A DNA stretch of 64,000 nucleotides from Aselliscus stoliczkanus (GCA_033961575.1 CM066730.1:153539523-153603522), one strand, 5' to 3'; shown: positions 1-12,834, counted from the stretch's first letter. Notes: a model not told the origin generated them from the letters alone. A program made the numbers and translations.

Positions 1-2770
1 AAGAACTCCAGATGGTTTAAATGCTTATCTGGCAAATACTTAAATGCAAGAAACAGTTTAATTAAACACAAAGAATTAGATACCTAGTGATGTCCTAAGA
101 ATTTCTATTGTGGGAAATTATCTGAAAAAGTTTAACATGACAGTGACAGGATGCTGGTGCGACAGCTATGTAAGCCATTAAGAACTAATTTGGAAGGGCT
201 GAAAAAAAAGCACCCGAGAAAGGTGTCGCCTGACCTAATGTGTTATCTTCCTGGCTCCATGTGGATGCATGCTGGACAGACCACTCTCCCTTAGCAGAGT
301 GGAATAAAGACTGATAAATGTAGGTTTAGACTGTGAAGATGTTTGATTCACTCTGAAATGTTTGCCTGGGATTGTCCTAGAGGCCTCTGGTTATTTTTCT
401 GTTTCCTTCTAAAGGAAATGATGAAAGGAAAGAAATGGAAAGAAAACAAGAGTACAATCTTCAAAGCAGATTTCACTCTGGTGTAATGACATTAGTGGGT
501 GATGATGTAATGGGAAAAGGTTTGGAGCCAATTTCTGGTGCTGGAGGCCTACTAGAAGCTCTATACATCGACATGAACTCTCAGTCCTAGGAAGCAATAC
601 GATCTTGGAATTTCTGGAGGGAATTAAAGTGACGAGTGTTGGATCACAGTTGGAAATGACTAGATAAAATCCTGAGTCCTAAACCATGTAAGGTCCTTGA
701 CTCAGCCCCATTACATTTTCACGTATCGCCACATGCATATTATAGCCTACACACTATTCTTTTAGATGTACTGAGAACAAAGAAATCAGGGTAATCTAAA
801 GAAGTTTAATTATTTTTATTTACAGATTCTTATAAGGTACTTGTGACAATGAAGAGAGTGAGACTCTAATCTTTTAAAATGGGGCAAATAAAAAACTCTA
901 GAAATGAAAATAATTATCAAAAAAACTTAAAAATAAGAATCTAACCTTTTATTGTATGGATCCATGGACATGCCTCTTAGCAAAATCTACCCTGCAAACT
1001 GCTATAGTCTAAGGAGGAAGATGCACGACTGCCAGTGTGATATCTTTGTATACTTGCTTATGATAAATAGGTTTAGTATGAGTGTAAAGGTCTGTGAGAT
1101 TTAGAATGCTGCTAACAACTTTTGGTTGTCCTCCGATCTCTTCCCACAAACATTGTAAAAGCGAAAACAATTCAGGAAGCACTCTTTAAACTCTCTGTGC
1201 ACGGTCCACTTTGAAATTTTGCAGTGCCCCAATCAATGAAGGACGTGTTGGCACAACCAGTTCCCGGATATGTGTGCAGTCAATAGATCATGAATGAATC
1301 TTTGGCTGGCTCAGAGCCACATACTGTTGGAATGGGGGTTGAATACAAAACAGAAGTTAAATATTTCTGGAACTCAAAAAATGATTTAAAGGTTAAGTTT
1401 TTAACTTGAGAGGCCCATCTGAATTAGATAACCACAAATGGATAATGGCAAAAATATATATATCAATAATAATGTCCTTTATATTTTACTGCATTATAGA
1501 AGTTTAGGACTTCAAAAAAACACATTAAGAACTACCCAGGCCCACCCCTCTAAAAGATGCTCGCAGCTCTACTTCGATGTCTGCCGAACCCCCTCAATCC
1601 CACCCTAAGTGGTCCATGAGCTGAAAATGAGCTCCTCCCTCTCCAGTTCTGGGAAACTGGCTTTCTAGTAAGGCATCCTTTTCCATCTTTCGACAGCTCT
1701 GACTGTTCTTTACATTAAGTTGAATTTACAAACAAAGTTCCATTTAAGCTTTGGATTCAGACTTATAGCTTTTATGATTTTTCCATTCAAAAACCTCTTT
1801 TTATAAATTCTGACCAAAAACCAAAGATCATCTCCTCACCAGAGGCAGAAGATCCTCTCATGAAGAAAAACAGGAAAAGGTTTGGAACATATTTTCTAGC
1901 GTCTTTGCAGAGAGATGATTAGTAGCTAATTCTTTTAATACTTCTTGGAAGAACACAAATTGTTACTGTAAATTCCTAGAAAAAGTGAGTAATTTGAATC
2001 AAAAGACTTTCCTTAAGGCAGATCCAGTCTTTACATGGGGCTTTAAAAATTAGACCAAAGCAACAGATTTATGAAAACAAATTGGTGTTCTCAATATTTT
2101 CTGACTGAGGTACAATTTAACATTAAAATAATAAAACCTAACCATAAACACAAACAAATTCTGCTCACCAAACACCCCAACAAGTTAAAAAAAATATAAA
2201 GCAACCTTAATCTTATCGTTTATTTTAATAATACATTAATTGCAACTAAATTGATTTTGCTACACAAGTAGCCTATTTATAACATCTATAGTCCACGGAA
2301 AATATGTTTGATTCTTCTTTAAGGATGATGAGACAATGTATGTATTTAAAAGAAAGAAATTTATATTCCAGGATCACTTTTTATTGCAATCTCTGTCACA
2401 GAATAAAGCTATTTATGTACAGTTGACAAGGACAGACTGCCTTAAGACCAAGTTGCATTAACTTAGACAGCTCCCTATGAAAAATGCAGTATGGAATTTC
2501 CCAGACTTAATTCATTATTATTAGATGTATCACTCATGTTCATTAATTACTTTATAAATACTTGAACGAGACTGCCTGATTAACTATTTAATAAAGACTT
2601 AAGGATCAGATGAAGTACTGAATGGTTATTGCTAGAAGCAATCTCAACTCCCAATATCTATTAATTTATCTGATTTTAAAAAGAGTTTGCTTTCCAAAGC
2701 TAGAAAGGGAAGAATCAAAGTCTATCATGAAGAGGCTGTTTCTCCAACATTCAATTCAACTGCCATGTGT
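1..2770. other. AT-rich non-coding DNA, no gene recognised
   Basis: I see no ORF, splice-bounded exon, RNA gene or young SINE here. The stretch is AT-rich and mostly unique-looking. If the CpG island near 32.5 kb starts a leftward transcript, this is probably intron; that is inference. Confidence 0.5.
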
Positions 2771-2774
2771 TCCC

Positions 2775-3030
2775 AAGTCTTCTCTAAATATCCCTGCCTG
2801 GAAGTGATCACTCCTTCCTGGGAACCTTCAGAGCCCTTGCTCTGTCTGTACCTCTTTCTGCCCTCACCACATTACCTTATATGATCATTATTTATGTGTA
2901 TGTCTTATCATAGTTCCCCTTCAGGTTTACAAACTCCTTGTAGCTAGAACCTGAGTATGGTTCATCTCTGGATCTCTTGCAGCATCTAGCATGCCGTCTG
3001 ATAAGTAATTATTCCTGAATGAAAGGACAA
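2775..3030 (+). repeat. L2-type LINE 3' fragment
   Basis: The stretch reads like the 3' end of L2: pyrimidine-rich text, then a 'cttgtagctagaacctgag' block and a terminal 'cctgaatgaa'. It is old and diverged. The family was recognised by eye and the ends are approximate. Confidence 0.55.
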
Positions 3031-3204
3031 GAGAATTGCTGGGTATGGCCTTTCTGAGAAAACGAGGCCTCTTAGAAAGCTTGGCCCTGAAATGGACTTA
3101 CTGGGATTGCTTGAACAACCAAAGGAACTGGTTATACAAACTATTCTGGGAAGCTGAGAATAAATGCGGTTCTCTCTGGGCCTTTAAAATAAGGAATACA
3201 ATCA

Positions 3205-3328
3205 TGGGCCGGCCGAGTGGCGCGGTGGTTAAGCGCTGGCTTGGGAAGCCAGCAGCCCCGGTTCGGTCCCACATGTGAAGGCCAGTGATACTGCCCTCAA
3301 AAAAAATAAATAAATACATAAATAAAAT
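3205..3328 (+). repeat. Short tRNA-derived SINE (monomeric, young)
   Basis: The head has a pol III box A (TGGCGCGGTGG) and box B (GGTTCGGTCC), a tRNA-like anticodon stem-loop, the GAGGGCCAGTG-type dyad and an A-rich tail. Target-site duplications flank it: AAAATAAGGAATACAATCA at 3186-3204 and a one-mismatch copy at 3329-3347. The near-identical duplication implies a fairly recent insertion. Confidence 0.93.
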
Positions 3329-3407
3329 AAAATAAGGAACACAATCAGAAATTCACCCGACTCACTCAAGTGAATTAAAGCTAAAAAGGCATGCATGATA
3401 GGATGAA

Positions 3408-3458
3408 TACACATACACACATACATACGCGCGCGCGCACACACACACACACACACAC
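3408..3458. repeat. (CA)n microsatellite with internal (CG)5
   Basis: Alternating purine-pyrimidine DNA. Irregular CA/TA repeats lead into five CG steps and then about eleven CA steps. Confidence 0.95.
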
Positions 3459-3459
3459 T

Positions 3460-5915
3460 CAACTCCTGAAAGTTCAAGGCAGACTGGAAACATGGGTGTG
3501 TACCATTTCCAAGTGTAAATCTTTTGAAAGTCAGGACCCTCTCAGAAAGGAGACCAGGGTAGATTGGCAGTGTTTGAAAAATTAATGACAATTGGTAAGT
3601 GGCAGGAGGAGGGCAAATACTCTGGCTTTGCCATCCATTAGCAGAAAGATAAGGGAAAAATCATAGAGGCAATGAGGTGATTCAATCAGATCACTCAAGG
3701 GTGGCCAAGCTAGCCGTCTCTCTAATATCCAGTTACTCTTTATCATTCTTGAAGAAAGAAAAAGAGACCTAAGCAGTTTTCATAACATCCCAGAAGAGAA
3801 TCCTTTAGGATTCTCTTGGAAATCTTTCAAGCTCTTGCTTTTGACCAGGTCCTATGCTCGCCAAATTCTCCTGTAGTGATGTGCCTGGACATGGAACACG
3901 ATGTTATCAAAACGATCAATCTCATAAAATACAAAGAAATTAAGGTTTTATTACAATATTCCCTAATTTCTAAAACTCTGTACTGTTAAAATTTTAGCTC
4001 TCTAGTTCTTGGCATGTTCCTCATTCTATGAAAGTCCATAAAAAATGCCTAAACCCACAAAACAGCTCTTTCTTTAAACTACCTAAAACCAAATAGATGT
4101 TTTTGGATGATAATATCTTAAAACCCTAATATCACAACAACTATTCAAGAAAAAACAACCACAGGAAGCTCCCCTAAAATAAATGAAGCTCAATCCTTGA
4201 CCAAAGCTGCTTTTATTAAAGTACTAGAGCTGATCTATCCCAGGCAGTCAAGTTTTACCTAAAAATAATGCTCTCATTGTCAAATGCAAACAAATATCTC
4301 TTAGCCCAGTTTTGACTGAAAACAAATCTAAACATTGGTACCATCTTTCCCCTAAATGCCACTCAATCCAAACTGCAGTCTCTAGGCTGCTGTGAGTGTG
4401 CCCCAATCAATCATTCCTGTGTCTCCAACTTAACATACACCAACAAGCATCTTCCTATGTGCAAAGCACATATCTTCTTTACTTCCTTTTGACTTGCATT
4501 TTGAGCGTGTTTTCCTTTTATTAGATGACAAGATTTTTATTTTAAAGCCCAATCAGCAGCACTACCACATGCATTTTATATTCCAGTACTGCTTCAGGCT
4601 ATTTACTGAAGTTAGTTCCAATTTCTTTATTTGATTCAGCTATAACTGTTGGGATGTTATATTTCAAATGGTGAATGAGAGATAAAGAGCAAGAAAGAAT
4701 ATTAATATGAGTAAATACATGAAGAAGAAGCAGAAGAAGAAGAAGAAGAAAGGAGGTAGCATTCAAGCTAATTGTGCTTGCTATTTTAGATGTTCTTTCA
4801 AATTACAAAGAAAAATGAAAACTAAATTTGAGAACTGAGATCTTCAAAACAAAACAATTCTACCAACAATTTGCTTCTCACGTTTGTACAGATGGGCCTA
4901 AGGACATATGCCATTATCAATCACGATGGCTAAAAAGCATTCCAAGCCTTAAGGAGACATATGCTCTCCACAATAAAACCAACCTCAAACTGACAATTTC
5001 AAAAAAGGAAAAATAACACTGCTCTGGAAATCAAAACCCTGTGTTTGTGAACTGGCCTGCTGCCCACTAGCTGGTGGCCTTGTCACTCTACTAAGCCACT
5101 CCAGGAGCAACATATACTGAACACATATGCCAGGAGGCGGTCTGGTATGGGAGGTCTGCACGTCACTACCTGAGGATGCAATAATTCAATGAACACAAGG
5201 GAAGGCAGGGTGACTAGAGAGAAAAGAGGGTTCAACAGTCTTTATTTAAGCTCATCCAAGGTTTCTACTTCAGAAAGCACTGAGCTTACGGCCAGAAACC
5301 TTCCTACTTAAGATCTAAGCCCTTATATAACTTCATACCAGATGGCACTCATTACTATAACAATGAATAATGTAGCCTTACTGGAGACCCTTTTCCTGAT
5401 TAATGCTAAGTTCGGTGTTTGAGGGTGTGTGTCTCTAGCTCCAAGGAAGCTGTTTTTCGGTGTGCCGACTGGAAGAACCATGCTTCCCAAAACACTAAGG
5501 GTTGAAACTGGCCGCACACTGCTCTCCCTAATGATCTGCTCACAAGGACACATCTTCAAACTGGCAGCAAACATACTTCTCCTTCAAAAACAAAAATATG
5601 TTTCTGTTTCCTACTTGCTACAACATAATCTTTTAAACAGGGGCTAGATCGTAATATGGTTATAACTGGAAAAAAAAAATGAAGGCATAGCAACTGGTTG
5701 TAAGCGATGAAACTGACAGGAAGGCATAAACGAACATTTTCAAACCTGTTTCTGTGCAATAGAAATGGTATGTAAACATCTTACTTCATACACTTCCTTC
5801 CTCATGCCTTCATTAATGATCAACTTAAACCATCCCTGCATATATGACAGCAATAAAACACTATCAGTATTTTGTATGATAGAGAAAAAAGACCAAATAT
5901 TGTAATGAAGTAGTC
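3460..5915. other. No gene recognised; contains (GAA)n
   Basis: AT-rich non-coding DNA. Apart from the (GAA)n tract at 4721-4751 I see no exon, young SINE or RNA gene. Short ORFs here are at chance length. Confidence 0.45.
4721..4751. repeat. (GAA)n microsatellite
   Basis: About ten GAA units with one GCA interruption form a purine tract on the plus strand. Confidence 0.95.
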
Positions 5916-5918
5916 TAA

Positions 5919-6140
5919 AGCAAAGATCCACAAAGTACAGCCCACAGGCCAAATCTGGCCTGCAGCCTCTTTTTGTAAATTAAGTTTCACTGAAGACTGC
6001 TGCCCTCATTCATTTATATTGTCTATGGCTGCTTTCACTCTGCAACAGGAGAGCTCGAGTGCCACAACAGAAACCGAATGACTCACAGGCTGAAAATATC
6101 ATCAGGCCCTTTACGAAAAAAAAAGGGTCAGATCATATTT
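5919..6140 (+). mobile_element. Old hAT-type non-autonomous DNA transposon remnant
   Basis: The sequence follows the common mammalian pattern 'cccacaggccaaatctggcc ... attgtctatggctgctttc ... ggccctttacgaaaaa', which I recognise as a Charlie/hAT-like MITE. It is diverged and the exact subfamily is not assigned. Confidence 0.6.
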
Positions 6141-6184
6141 AGAACCCAGTCCTAAGGCATGTTAAGTGTTTTATTTCAGATTCC

Positions 6185-6300
6185 TCCCATGACAGAGGCA
6201 GTGTTATGCCTCCTTTACTGATGAAGAAACTGAGTGCCAGCGGTTACGAAGCAAGCGTGTCCTAAATCACACAGCTGTTATATGGTTCCCTCACCTGATA
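6185..6300 (-). repeat. MIR SINE fragment
   Basis: The antisense MIR core is visible as 'gatgaagaaactgagtgcc' followed by 'aaatcacacagctgttatat'. It is old and diverged. Confidence 0.6.
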
Positions 6301-6649
6301 TGCCACCATTAGGACTAAGCTGGGCTAGCCCCCCTCTGCCCCACAGAAATATGTGTTAATCTCTTTGACCCTCCAACCTAACAGGAGTAAATAAATTCTT
6401 GCAGAAAGAATGATGAGTAACTGGTTTTTCAGGCCCTGAGCCTGAAAGAGAATTCTGAGGAGCTGGAAACAGAAATAGTGGCTGTAGCCTGAGTCAAATT
6501 GTATCCTAAAACAAAGAGCCATTTTGCTTACTGGATCCCTTCTGAGAACCAGAAACCCTGCAAAGAGCCTCTTGCCCTGCTTCTGGCAGCATCCTGTGTT
6601 TGTGCACGCTCAGGAGAATGATAAGTGTGATCCTGAAGACCGTTCCAAA

Positions 6650-6855
6650 GATGCCAACTTAAGAGCTTTGAGTTTACAAACTACTTGTCACATACATTAC
6701 CCTCAAATGATCTTCACTCAGCTCAGTGATCAAGATATCATAAAGATTCCAATTTTACAGATGAGAAAGCTGAGAACTGGGTATCTTAAGTTACGTGCTC
6801 AAGGTCACAATGTAGTAAATGGTGGAGTCGGAAACGCAGAAGCTCTAAGGTTCTG
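6650..6855 (-). repeat. MIR SINE
   Basis: Antisense MIR: 'ttacagatgagaaagctgag', then 'gctcaaggtcacaatgtagt'. The 112-codon ORF through this stretch is a by-product of the repeat, not a gene. Confidence 0.65.
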
Positions 6856-7769
6856 TTCTTGATTTAGTATAGCTTGTTCATTCTTATTTTTTGCATTGTT
6901 TTAAGGTATGTGTCTATTCAAACTGTTCAAAGATGAGCAGTCTCAGCTTTGATCACTCACTTAAATCCTTAACCCCAAAGATTATTTTTATCCACTTGCT
7001 CCCTGCTCCCAACATCTCTGTGGCAATCATAAAAGAGAAGACACTAATGGCACTGCTGTCTATCATATAAGCATCTTTCACTTATTTCTCTGTTGTCTCT
7101 CTTCCTGTGCTGTCCTTTTTTCTTTTCTATTTTTCCTTCCCCTTTCCATGTCTCTAGGTCAGTCAGTAGCACCTGTGAATACTCAGCTGCAAACAGTGGG
7201 GGGCAGTAAAGTACAGGGTAAATACACGAAAGTGTGTTGGACCTGGAGGTTCCTGCTCTCTGACTACTAATCTGTGTATTTATGATCTTGGGACAAATCA
7301 CCTAACTTTTGGGAGCCTCTGCTCACCTCCAGCAGCACCTCACAGGGCAGTGCAGTGCACAATGGGAAAATGCACGTTAGAAAGCCTCAAAAACTACCAA
7401 GCATCATATAAAAACCAGATGACGTAACACCACCACTGCTCAGAAAATTCTCAATTAAAAACTTGGAAGGTGTTAAAAGAATGTCAAGATGAGCTTGGCT
7501 GTATTGATTTGTCGGTATGGATTCTGCTGATTCACAGACACACTGAATTCTGGCCTCTGCTTAATGTCTTTTACCATTGATTTAAATGTTGAAAGAAAGA
7601 GAAAAAAAAAAAAAGAGGAGGGAGTGAGCAGGCAGCAGCGGTATGGAAGGAACAAATCTTCTCAGCCAACCCAACCCTAAATCTCCCACTTCCAAGTATA
7701 CAGCTGTCAGGAACTGAGAATGTAAAGACCACTTCAAAGAGTGCGCGGCAACTGAGATGGTTATACTAA

Positions 7770-7985
7770 TCTCTTACATTTGTACATGCTTTACACTTTG
7801 TAAAGTAGCTTTCTTTACATTATCTCCTTTGCTTTTCACTGCAAACACAGCACAGATACTGATATTCCCATCTGACAGATAAAGATACTCTGTCCAGACA
7901 GGCTGAGGGACTTGCAATAGGTCCCAGGGCAAGTATATGCCACAGCTGGAGAGGAACCCATATGCCCTGATTCTCAGGTGTGTTC
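7770..7985 (-). repeat. MIR SINE
   Basis: Antisense MIR, seen as 'acatttgtacatgctttaca', 'ttcccatctgacagataaag' and 'gaggaacccatatgccctga'. Confidence 0.65.
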
Positions 7986-7989
7986 TTTC

Positions 7990-10217
7990 ACTATTCTCAT
8001 CCCTTTTTAGAACTGATATCTTAGTAGAGGACCAAAACCTTAAGAACACGATGGGTCTTCTCGGCCTGGAACATAAATCCCCCAAGTCTTTTACCTCTAA
8101 TTTTCCTTATCATTCTCCTGGGACAAGTACTCCAAAATGTCGTGATGCCAGATTCTTACACATTTCAAAGTGGAAAGCTTACAGTTTTCAGGCTTGGTAA
8201 AGCTGCAATTGCCCACAGGGACTGGGACTTGGGGTTATCTGCTCACCAACCAAGAGTAGAGATGAAAAGGTCTGCTAGATAAACTCCAAGCTCCCTCCTT
8301 CTGCGGGCCTGGTGATGGGAAGTCAGTCACTATATCTTTTCACCCCAGTTCAGAGGCCTTAGCCTAGCCCCCTTCCTGGAGATGTTTCCATAGCTGCACA
8401 CTTACTGGAGGAATCATCGGGCTACATTTTGCAGTCCTTCAGAATTATAGCGATTGGTGCATTGTGAACATGGTGACATTATTTTAATTATGCAGCCATC
8501 ACTCCAGGAAATCAGAATTCCTTTGTTCTAACTACCGCACCGGGGGTAAAGCAAGGAGTATAAATCACAGCTAAGAGCTATAAAGCAACTGATTATTTGA
8601 GACCGCCATAACTCATCTAAAAATACCAGTCTCAGTGGTTCAAGGGAAGAACCCAAATCTAGACGCCCAATCCATACCACAAAGTATGCATCCACACAGC
8701 TGGGGGGCAACACAGAACACTTCACACAACTCTAACCTCCTATCTATCTGCAAAGTCTTTCAACTACTTATTTGACCTTAGTGATCTAAGGATTGATGAA
8801 AGACAACTTCCCAACACACTGGCAGCACTCATATAGTATCTATTTGCACTATGCTGTGTTCAGGAAAGCACCTCACCATCTTGACAAAAACTTTAAAAAT
8901 AATTCAATTTGACTATGTAGTTGATCCTTTTATGATCAACTTGTTTAGTCATATAATGTAAGGTTATATGAAAACTCCAGGAAAATTCCCAAAGTTTTTT
9001 TTTAATGTGTGCCTTCTGGGGGAAGAGCATGCACAAGAAAAGGGGAGATGGGAGGAGGAATTAATCCCAGCAGATGGACACAGCTACAGCTTGTTCTCAC
9101 AGACAGGACCAAGGCGCAATGCAGAGAGCACAGGCTTACGTCACTGCGCTGCCTCCTGTTGCCCCACCCACAAAGTGGGGTAGTAACCCCTGTCCTACCT
9201 ACCTTAGGTAAATACCAAGTGAGAAAAGACATACAAAATCACCCCACTGACTGTGAAGCTCTATGTTTCATGTACATATTACATACTATTACAATGCTTA
9301 CCTACTTTCAAGAGTAGCTTCAGGGGCATTTGGCCAGTTAATTACCAGGAGAGGAACAATCATGGAGTTCAGGATATAAATAACCAGGTAAGATGTCTGG
9401 AAATTTACCACTATTTCTCTAGCGAAAAGTTTTTTTATTGCCTTTACTTTAGATTGAGGATAATTACAACATACCTAGCCTAGAAACTAAATATAGGTGC
9501 CTTTTTTGAAAATTTCTGCTCAATCCTACAGATGTGGCTGCCCTATTCTGGGTAGTTTATTGTGTGTGCTGCTCATGACTGTTAACACGATCATGTTGCT
9601 ATAAATTACTTGTTAAGCAAATGTTGCCAAATTCCTACATGTGTATTTATGGTTGGCTTCATGCGAAATGTTGCCATTTGAGACTTCAGAAAGCTAACAC
9701 CAGGAAGATCAAGTCTAATAAAACTCAGGGGGAAAAAACTCTAGCCTTTGCACTGGATGGAGGTGTGTGTATGTATACTTAAAGCTTAAACAAGAAAACT
9801 TAAGGTTATACATAAACAGGCATTTATACATATACATATACACTGACATATATGCGTATAATCTCCGAGAACCACTGGATAACATTTCAAGGAAATAGTA
9901 CGTTTTCAGAGCAAGTGAAGACCACCAGATTCTAGGGCAGTATTTCTAATCTTTTACATATCAAGGCACAAACAGAAAATGTGAGTATTAGCTTTCTGAA
10001 TATTTAACCTATGACTGATGATACCAATGCCCTCACTCAGTTTAACTTGTCCCAAGACCGTGTACCATGCATGGTGCTCTAAGTATTCGGGGGGGAAATG
10101 TGGGGTTAACTAAAGAGTGACACCTTTACTTTGTTACATACACCTGGATAAAGAAAGTTAAAGATATTCTCTGCTTTTAACTCACATTCAAAAAATGACC
10201 AAGTGACTTTTTAGAGT
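7990..10217. other. No gene recognised; possible conserved non-coding DNA at 8.4-8.75 kb
   Basis: No repeat family is obvious between about 8.36 and 8.9 kb. That part has homeodomain-like TTTTAATTATGC and few signs of decay, so it may be a conserved regulatory element. The rest is AT-rich non-coding DNA with alternating TA/CA text near 9.81-9.86 kb. Confidence 0.35.
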
Positions 10218-10233
10218 AAAGAATACTAATCTA

Positions 10234-10720
10234 GGGGCCGGCCGAGTGGCTCAGTTGGTTAAAAGTTAGCTTAAGAGCACGAGCTCTGAGCATCAGGGCC
10301 GCCGGTTCGATTCCCACATGGACCAGTGAGCTGCCAACAGGTGGCAGGATGGCTCAGCTGGTGAGAACACGTGCTCCTAACAACAAGCCTAACTGTTCGA
10401 TGGTGGGCTATGCACGCCCACAACTAAGACTGAATTTGGCACCTTGAGCTGAGCTGCCGCTTGGATGGCTCAGTGGACACAGCGCATGCTCGTAACAAGC
10501 TGCTGGTTCAACTCCCGCATGGGATGGTGGCTACGCCCACCAGCAACTAAGATTGTAACACAGCACCTTGAGCCCAGAGACCACAAGCTGCCAACAGGGC
10601 AGCCAGATGGCGACTGGCGCCCTCCACAACTAAGACTGAAGAACAACAACTTAGCTGATTCCCCTCCCCATTTCCTCAACACTGCTCCCAATCCTCCAAT
10701 TAAAAAAAAAATAAAAGAAA
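10234..10720 (+). repeat. Trimeric tRNA-like SINE (VES-type)
   Basis: Three successive tRNA-like units lie head to tail, each with a box A (TGGCTCAGTTGG, TGGCTCAGCTGG, TGGCTCAGTGG). Box B-like sites are GGTTCGATTCC, a damaged TGTTCGATGG and GGTTCAACTCC. A body with 'ccacaactaagactgaagaa' and an A-rich tail follow. Perfect 16-bp target duplications AAAGAATACTAATCTA flank it at 10218-10233 and 10721-10736. The element resembles bat VES-type SINEs and is the main evidence for a bat. Confidence 0.92.
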
Positions 10721-10792
10721 AAAGAATACTAATCTATATACGTGAGCTGCGTGCTCAGGTAATAGGGGTGTGCAATTTAAAAAGCTTAGAGA

Positions 10793-10911
10793 GGGCCAGC
10801 CGAGTGGTGCGGCGGTTAAGCCCTGGCTCGGGAAGCCAGCGGCCCCAGTTCGGGTCCCACATATGAGGGCCAGTGACACTGCCCTCAAAAACAACAACAA
10901 AAAAAACACAT
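10793..10911 (+). repeat. Short tRNA-derived SINE
   Basis: Same monomeric family as at 3205. Perfect 14-bp target duplications AAAAAGCTTAGAGA lie at 10779-10792 and 10912-10925. The tail is (CAA)n-like. It lies 56 bp from the second duplication of the trimeric SINE. Confidence 0.93.
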
Positions 10912-11029
10912 AAAAAGCTTAGAGAACACTCACCTAGAAGACTCTGCCATGCTCAAGTCTAGATGTCTCAACTTCAGGGTCCGACCTTTTCTGTGTTTCC
11001 ATCTTTGACATGAAGCTTTACTAGTCCTT

Positions 11030-12075
11030 CTGTCCCTTCTCTCCCATCCATTCCCCAGGTTCAGCTATAATCTCTCTGAGCTTAAATTCCAACTATGCAT
11101 TACCAATTCTGATTATTTCTCCACCGCTCCTGGCCTGTATGCTGAACACCTCCAACTGGAAAGCCACCCAGAACTCAAAGGCCACGTGTGCAAAATCACA
11201 CCTATCTTCCTCTTTCCCCAAACCTGCTCCTCACTTTTCTGTTCCTATCCTTCAGTCACTCAGGCTTGAACTCTCAGTCATCCTGGACTCTCTACTTCAA
11301 TTCTAATCAGCTGCTAAATTCTGTAATACGTGTCCATCTCCTGACCTTTCTTCACATGCCACTAACTTTGTTCAAGCCCTTATCACCTCCATGTAATAAT
11401 AAAAATGATAATAAATAAAAACAATAGCTAATACTCATTTAGTGCTCACTAGGTTCAGTTCTAAGCTCTTTACATTACTATCTCTTTTAACCTCTCATAA
11501 CAATTCTATAATGGTCATAAACCCAGTATGTGAACTCATTGTACTGCTCACTGTTTCTAGTGCCTTCTACTCAAATTCTACTTATTTCTACATAATGATG
11601 CTTAATAAATCTTATAAAAGCAGAGCTTTGACAATGCCACATCAACCTGTTACCCCAAATCTTCAATGGTTCACCAATGTCAAGCAGAGGCGGTTCCAAT
11701 TTCTTAGCCAGGCAGTCAAGGCCCTCCATCATCCCACCCAACTTCCTTCTCCAGACTTCTTTTGCCCCTCCCTCCTGTCCCTAACTCATCTCCTTACGCT
11801 CTAAGAAGACTGGACCATTTACAGCACTCTTCAGCGCACACTGCACTTTCTGAATCATGACCTTGCTCCTCCTATTCCCCATGCCTGGAATGCCCTTGTC
11901 TGTTACCCAAGTCCAACGCCTAGGTAAAATGCTTTCCTTCATTCCTAAACTCAAAGTAAAGATCTCCTCTTCTGAATTCTGTGTCCTATGCTTGTACCTT
12001 CCATATCAGCTTTATATACTTGATATAAAACATGTCTCCCTTACCAGATTGCTAGGTCCTGGAGTAAAGTTTTAT
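11030..12075 (+). repeat. L2 LINE 3' region, interrupted by a MIR
   Basis: Pyrimidine-rich L2 text runs from about 11030 to 11400 and resumes at about 11590, ending with 'attgctaggtcctggagtaa'. The middle part carries the typical 'ttcaatggttcaccaatgtc ... atgcctggaatgccc' pattern. An antisense MIR interrupts it. Confidence 0.7.
11405..11590 (-). repeat. MIR SINE inserted in L2
   Basis: The stretch 'tagctaatactcatttagtg ... ttctaagctctttacatta' is antisense MIR. L2 text continues on both sides, so the MIR inserted after the L2. Confidence 0.6.
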
Positions 12076-12165
12076 TTGTATGTATTTTCTAAATTTTCAC
12101 ATAACAGACATGTATGCATGGTGAATTAGCAAAAGGAAGTGTAAGGCATTCAACTTCAGTATTTT

Positions 12166-12199
12166 TTCTTTTTAAATGATAAACCAATTTTATTTATGT

Positions 12200-12239
<40 letters not shown>

Positions 12240-12337
12240 TTTTGAGGGCAGTGTTGCTGACCCTCATATGTGGGACCGAACCAGGGCCGCTGGCGTCCCA
12301 AGCCAGCGCTTAACCACCGCGCCACTCGGCCGGCCCT
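12166..12337 (-). repeat. Short tRNA-derived SINE, antisense, with (TTTA)n tail
   Basis: The reverse complement of the short SINE ends in ACTCGGCCGGCCCT on the plus strand. Its tail has grown into an (ATTT)n microsatellite at about 12195-12243. Target duplications of the form CAACTTCAGTA lie at 12151 and 12338. Confidence 0.92.
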
Positions 12338-12400
12338 CAACTTCAGTACTTTCTCAAAGATAAGAACGATATAGTTTAGATTTTTTTAAAATCGTTTTAG

Positions 12401-12821
12401 GGGGGCCGGCCGAGTGGCGCATTGGCTAAGAGCTGACTTGGGACGCCAGCGGCCCCGGTTCGGGTCCCACATATGAGGGCCAGTGACGCTGCCTTCTACA
12501 GCTAACAACAGCTCTACCTGGAATTGGGCTGCACGAGTCCTGGCGACAGTGTAGGCTGCAGCCCCTGCTGCAGTGGGCTGCCATAGGCTACAGTGAGTGG
12601 CTGGCAGCCAGTGTGAACGGCCAGCAGCCGGTGTGAGCTGCCAATAGCCGCTGTCAGCGATCATCCAGAGGCCGGCAACTGATCTTCCTCATCCAAGAAA
12701 AACGCAATGATGATACCAACATGGGCCAGTGAATCAACATCCTCCACAACTAGACTGAAGAACAAAAAGACAACAACTTGTCTGTTCCCCTCCCCCGATT
12801 CCCCAATAAAAGAATCTAAAA
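12401..12821 (+). repeat. Long chimeric tRNA-derived SINE
   Basis: It has the same tRNA-like head as the short family, then the 'ctacagctaacaacagctc' body and a GCTGCAG-rich middle. The tail is shared with VES-type elements and ends ccccAATAAAAg. The target duplication AAAATCGTTTTAG (12388-12400) reappears as AAAATCATTTTAG at 12822-12834, directly abutting the next SINE. Confidence 0.92.
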
Positions 12822-12834
12822 AAAATCATTTTAG

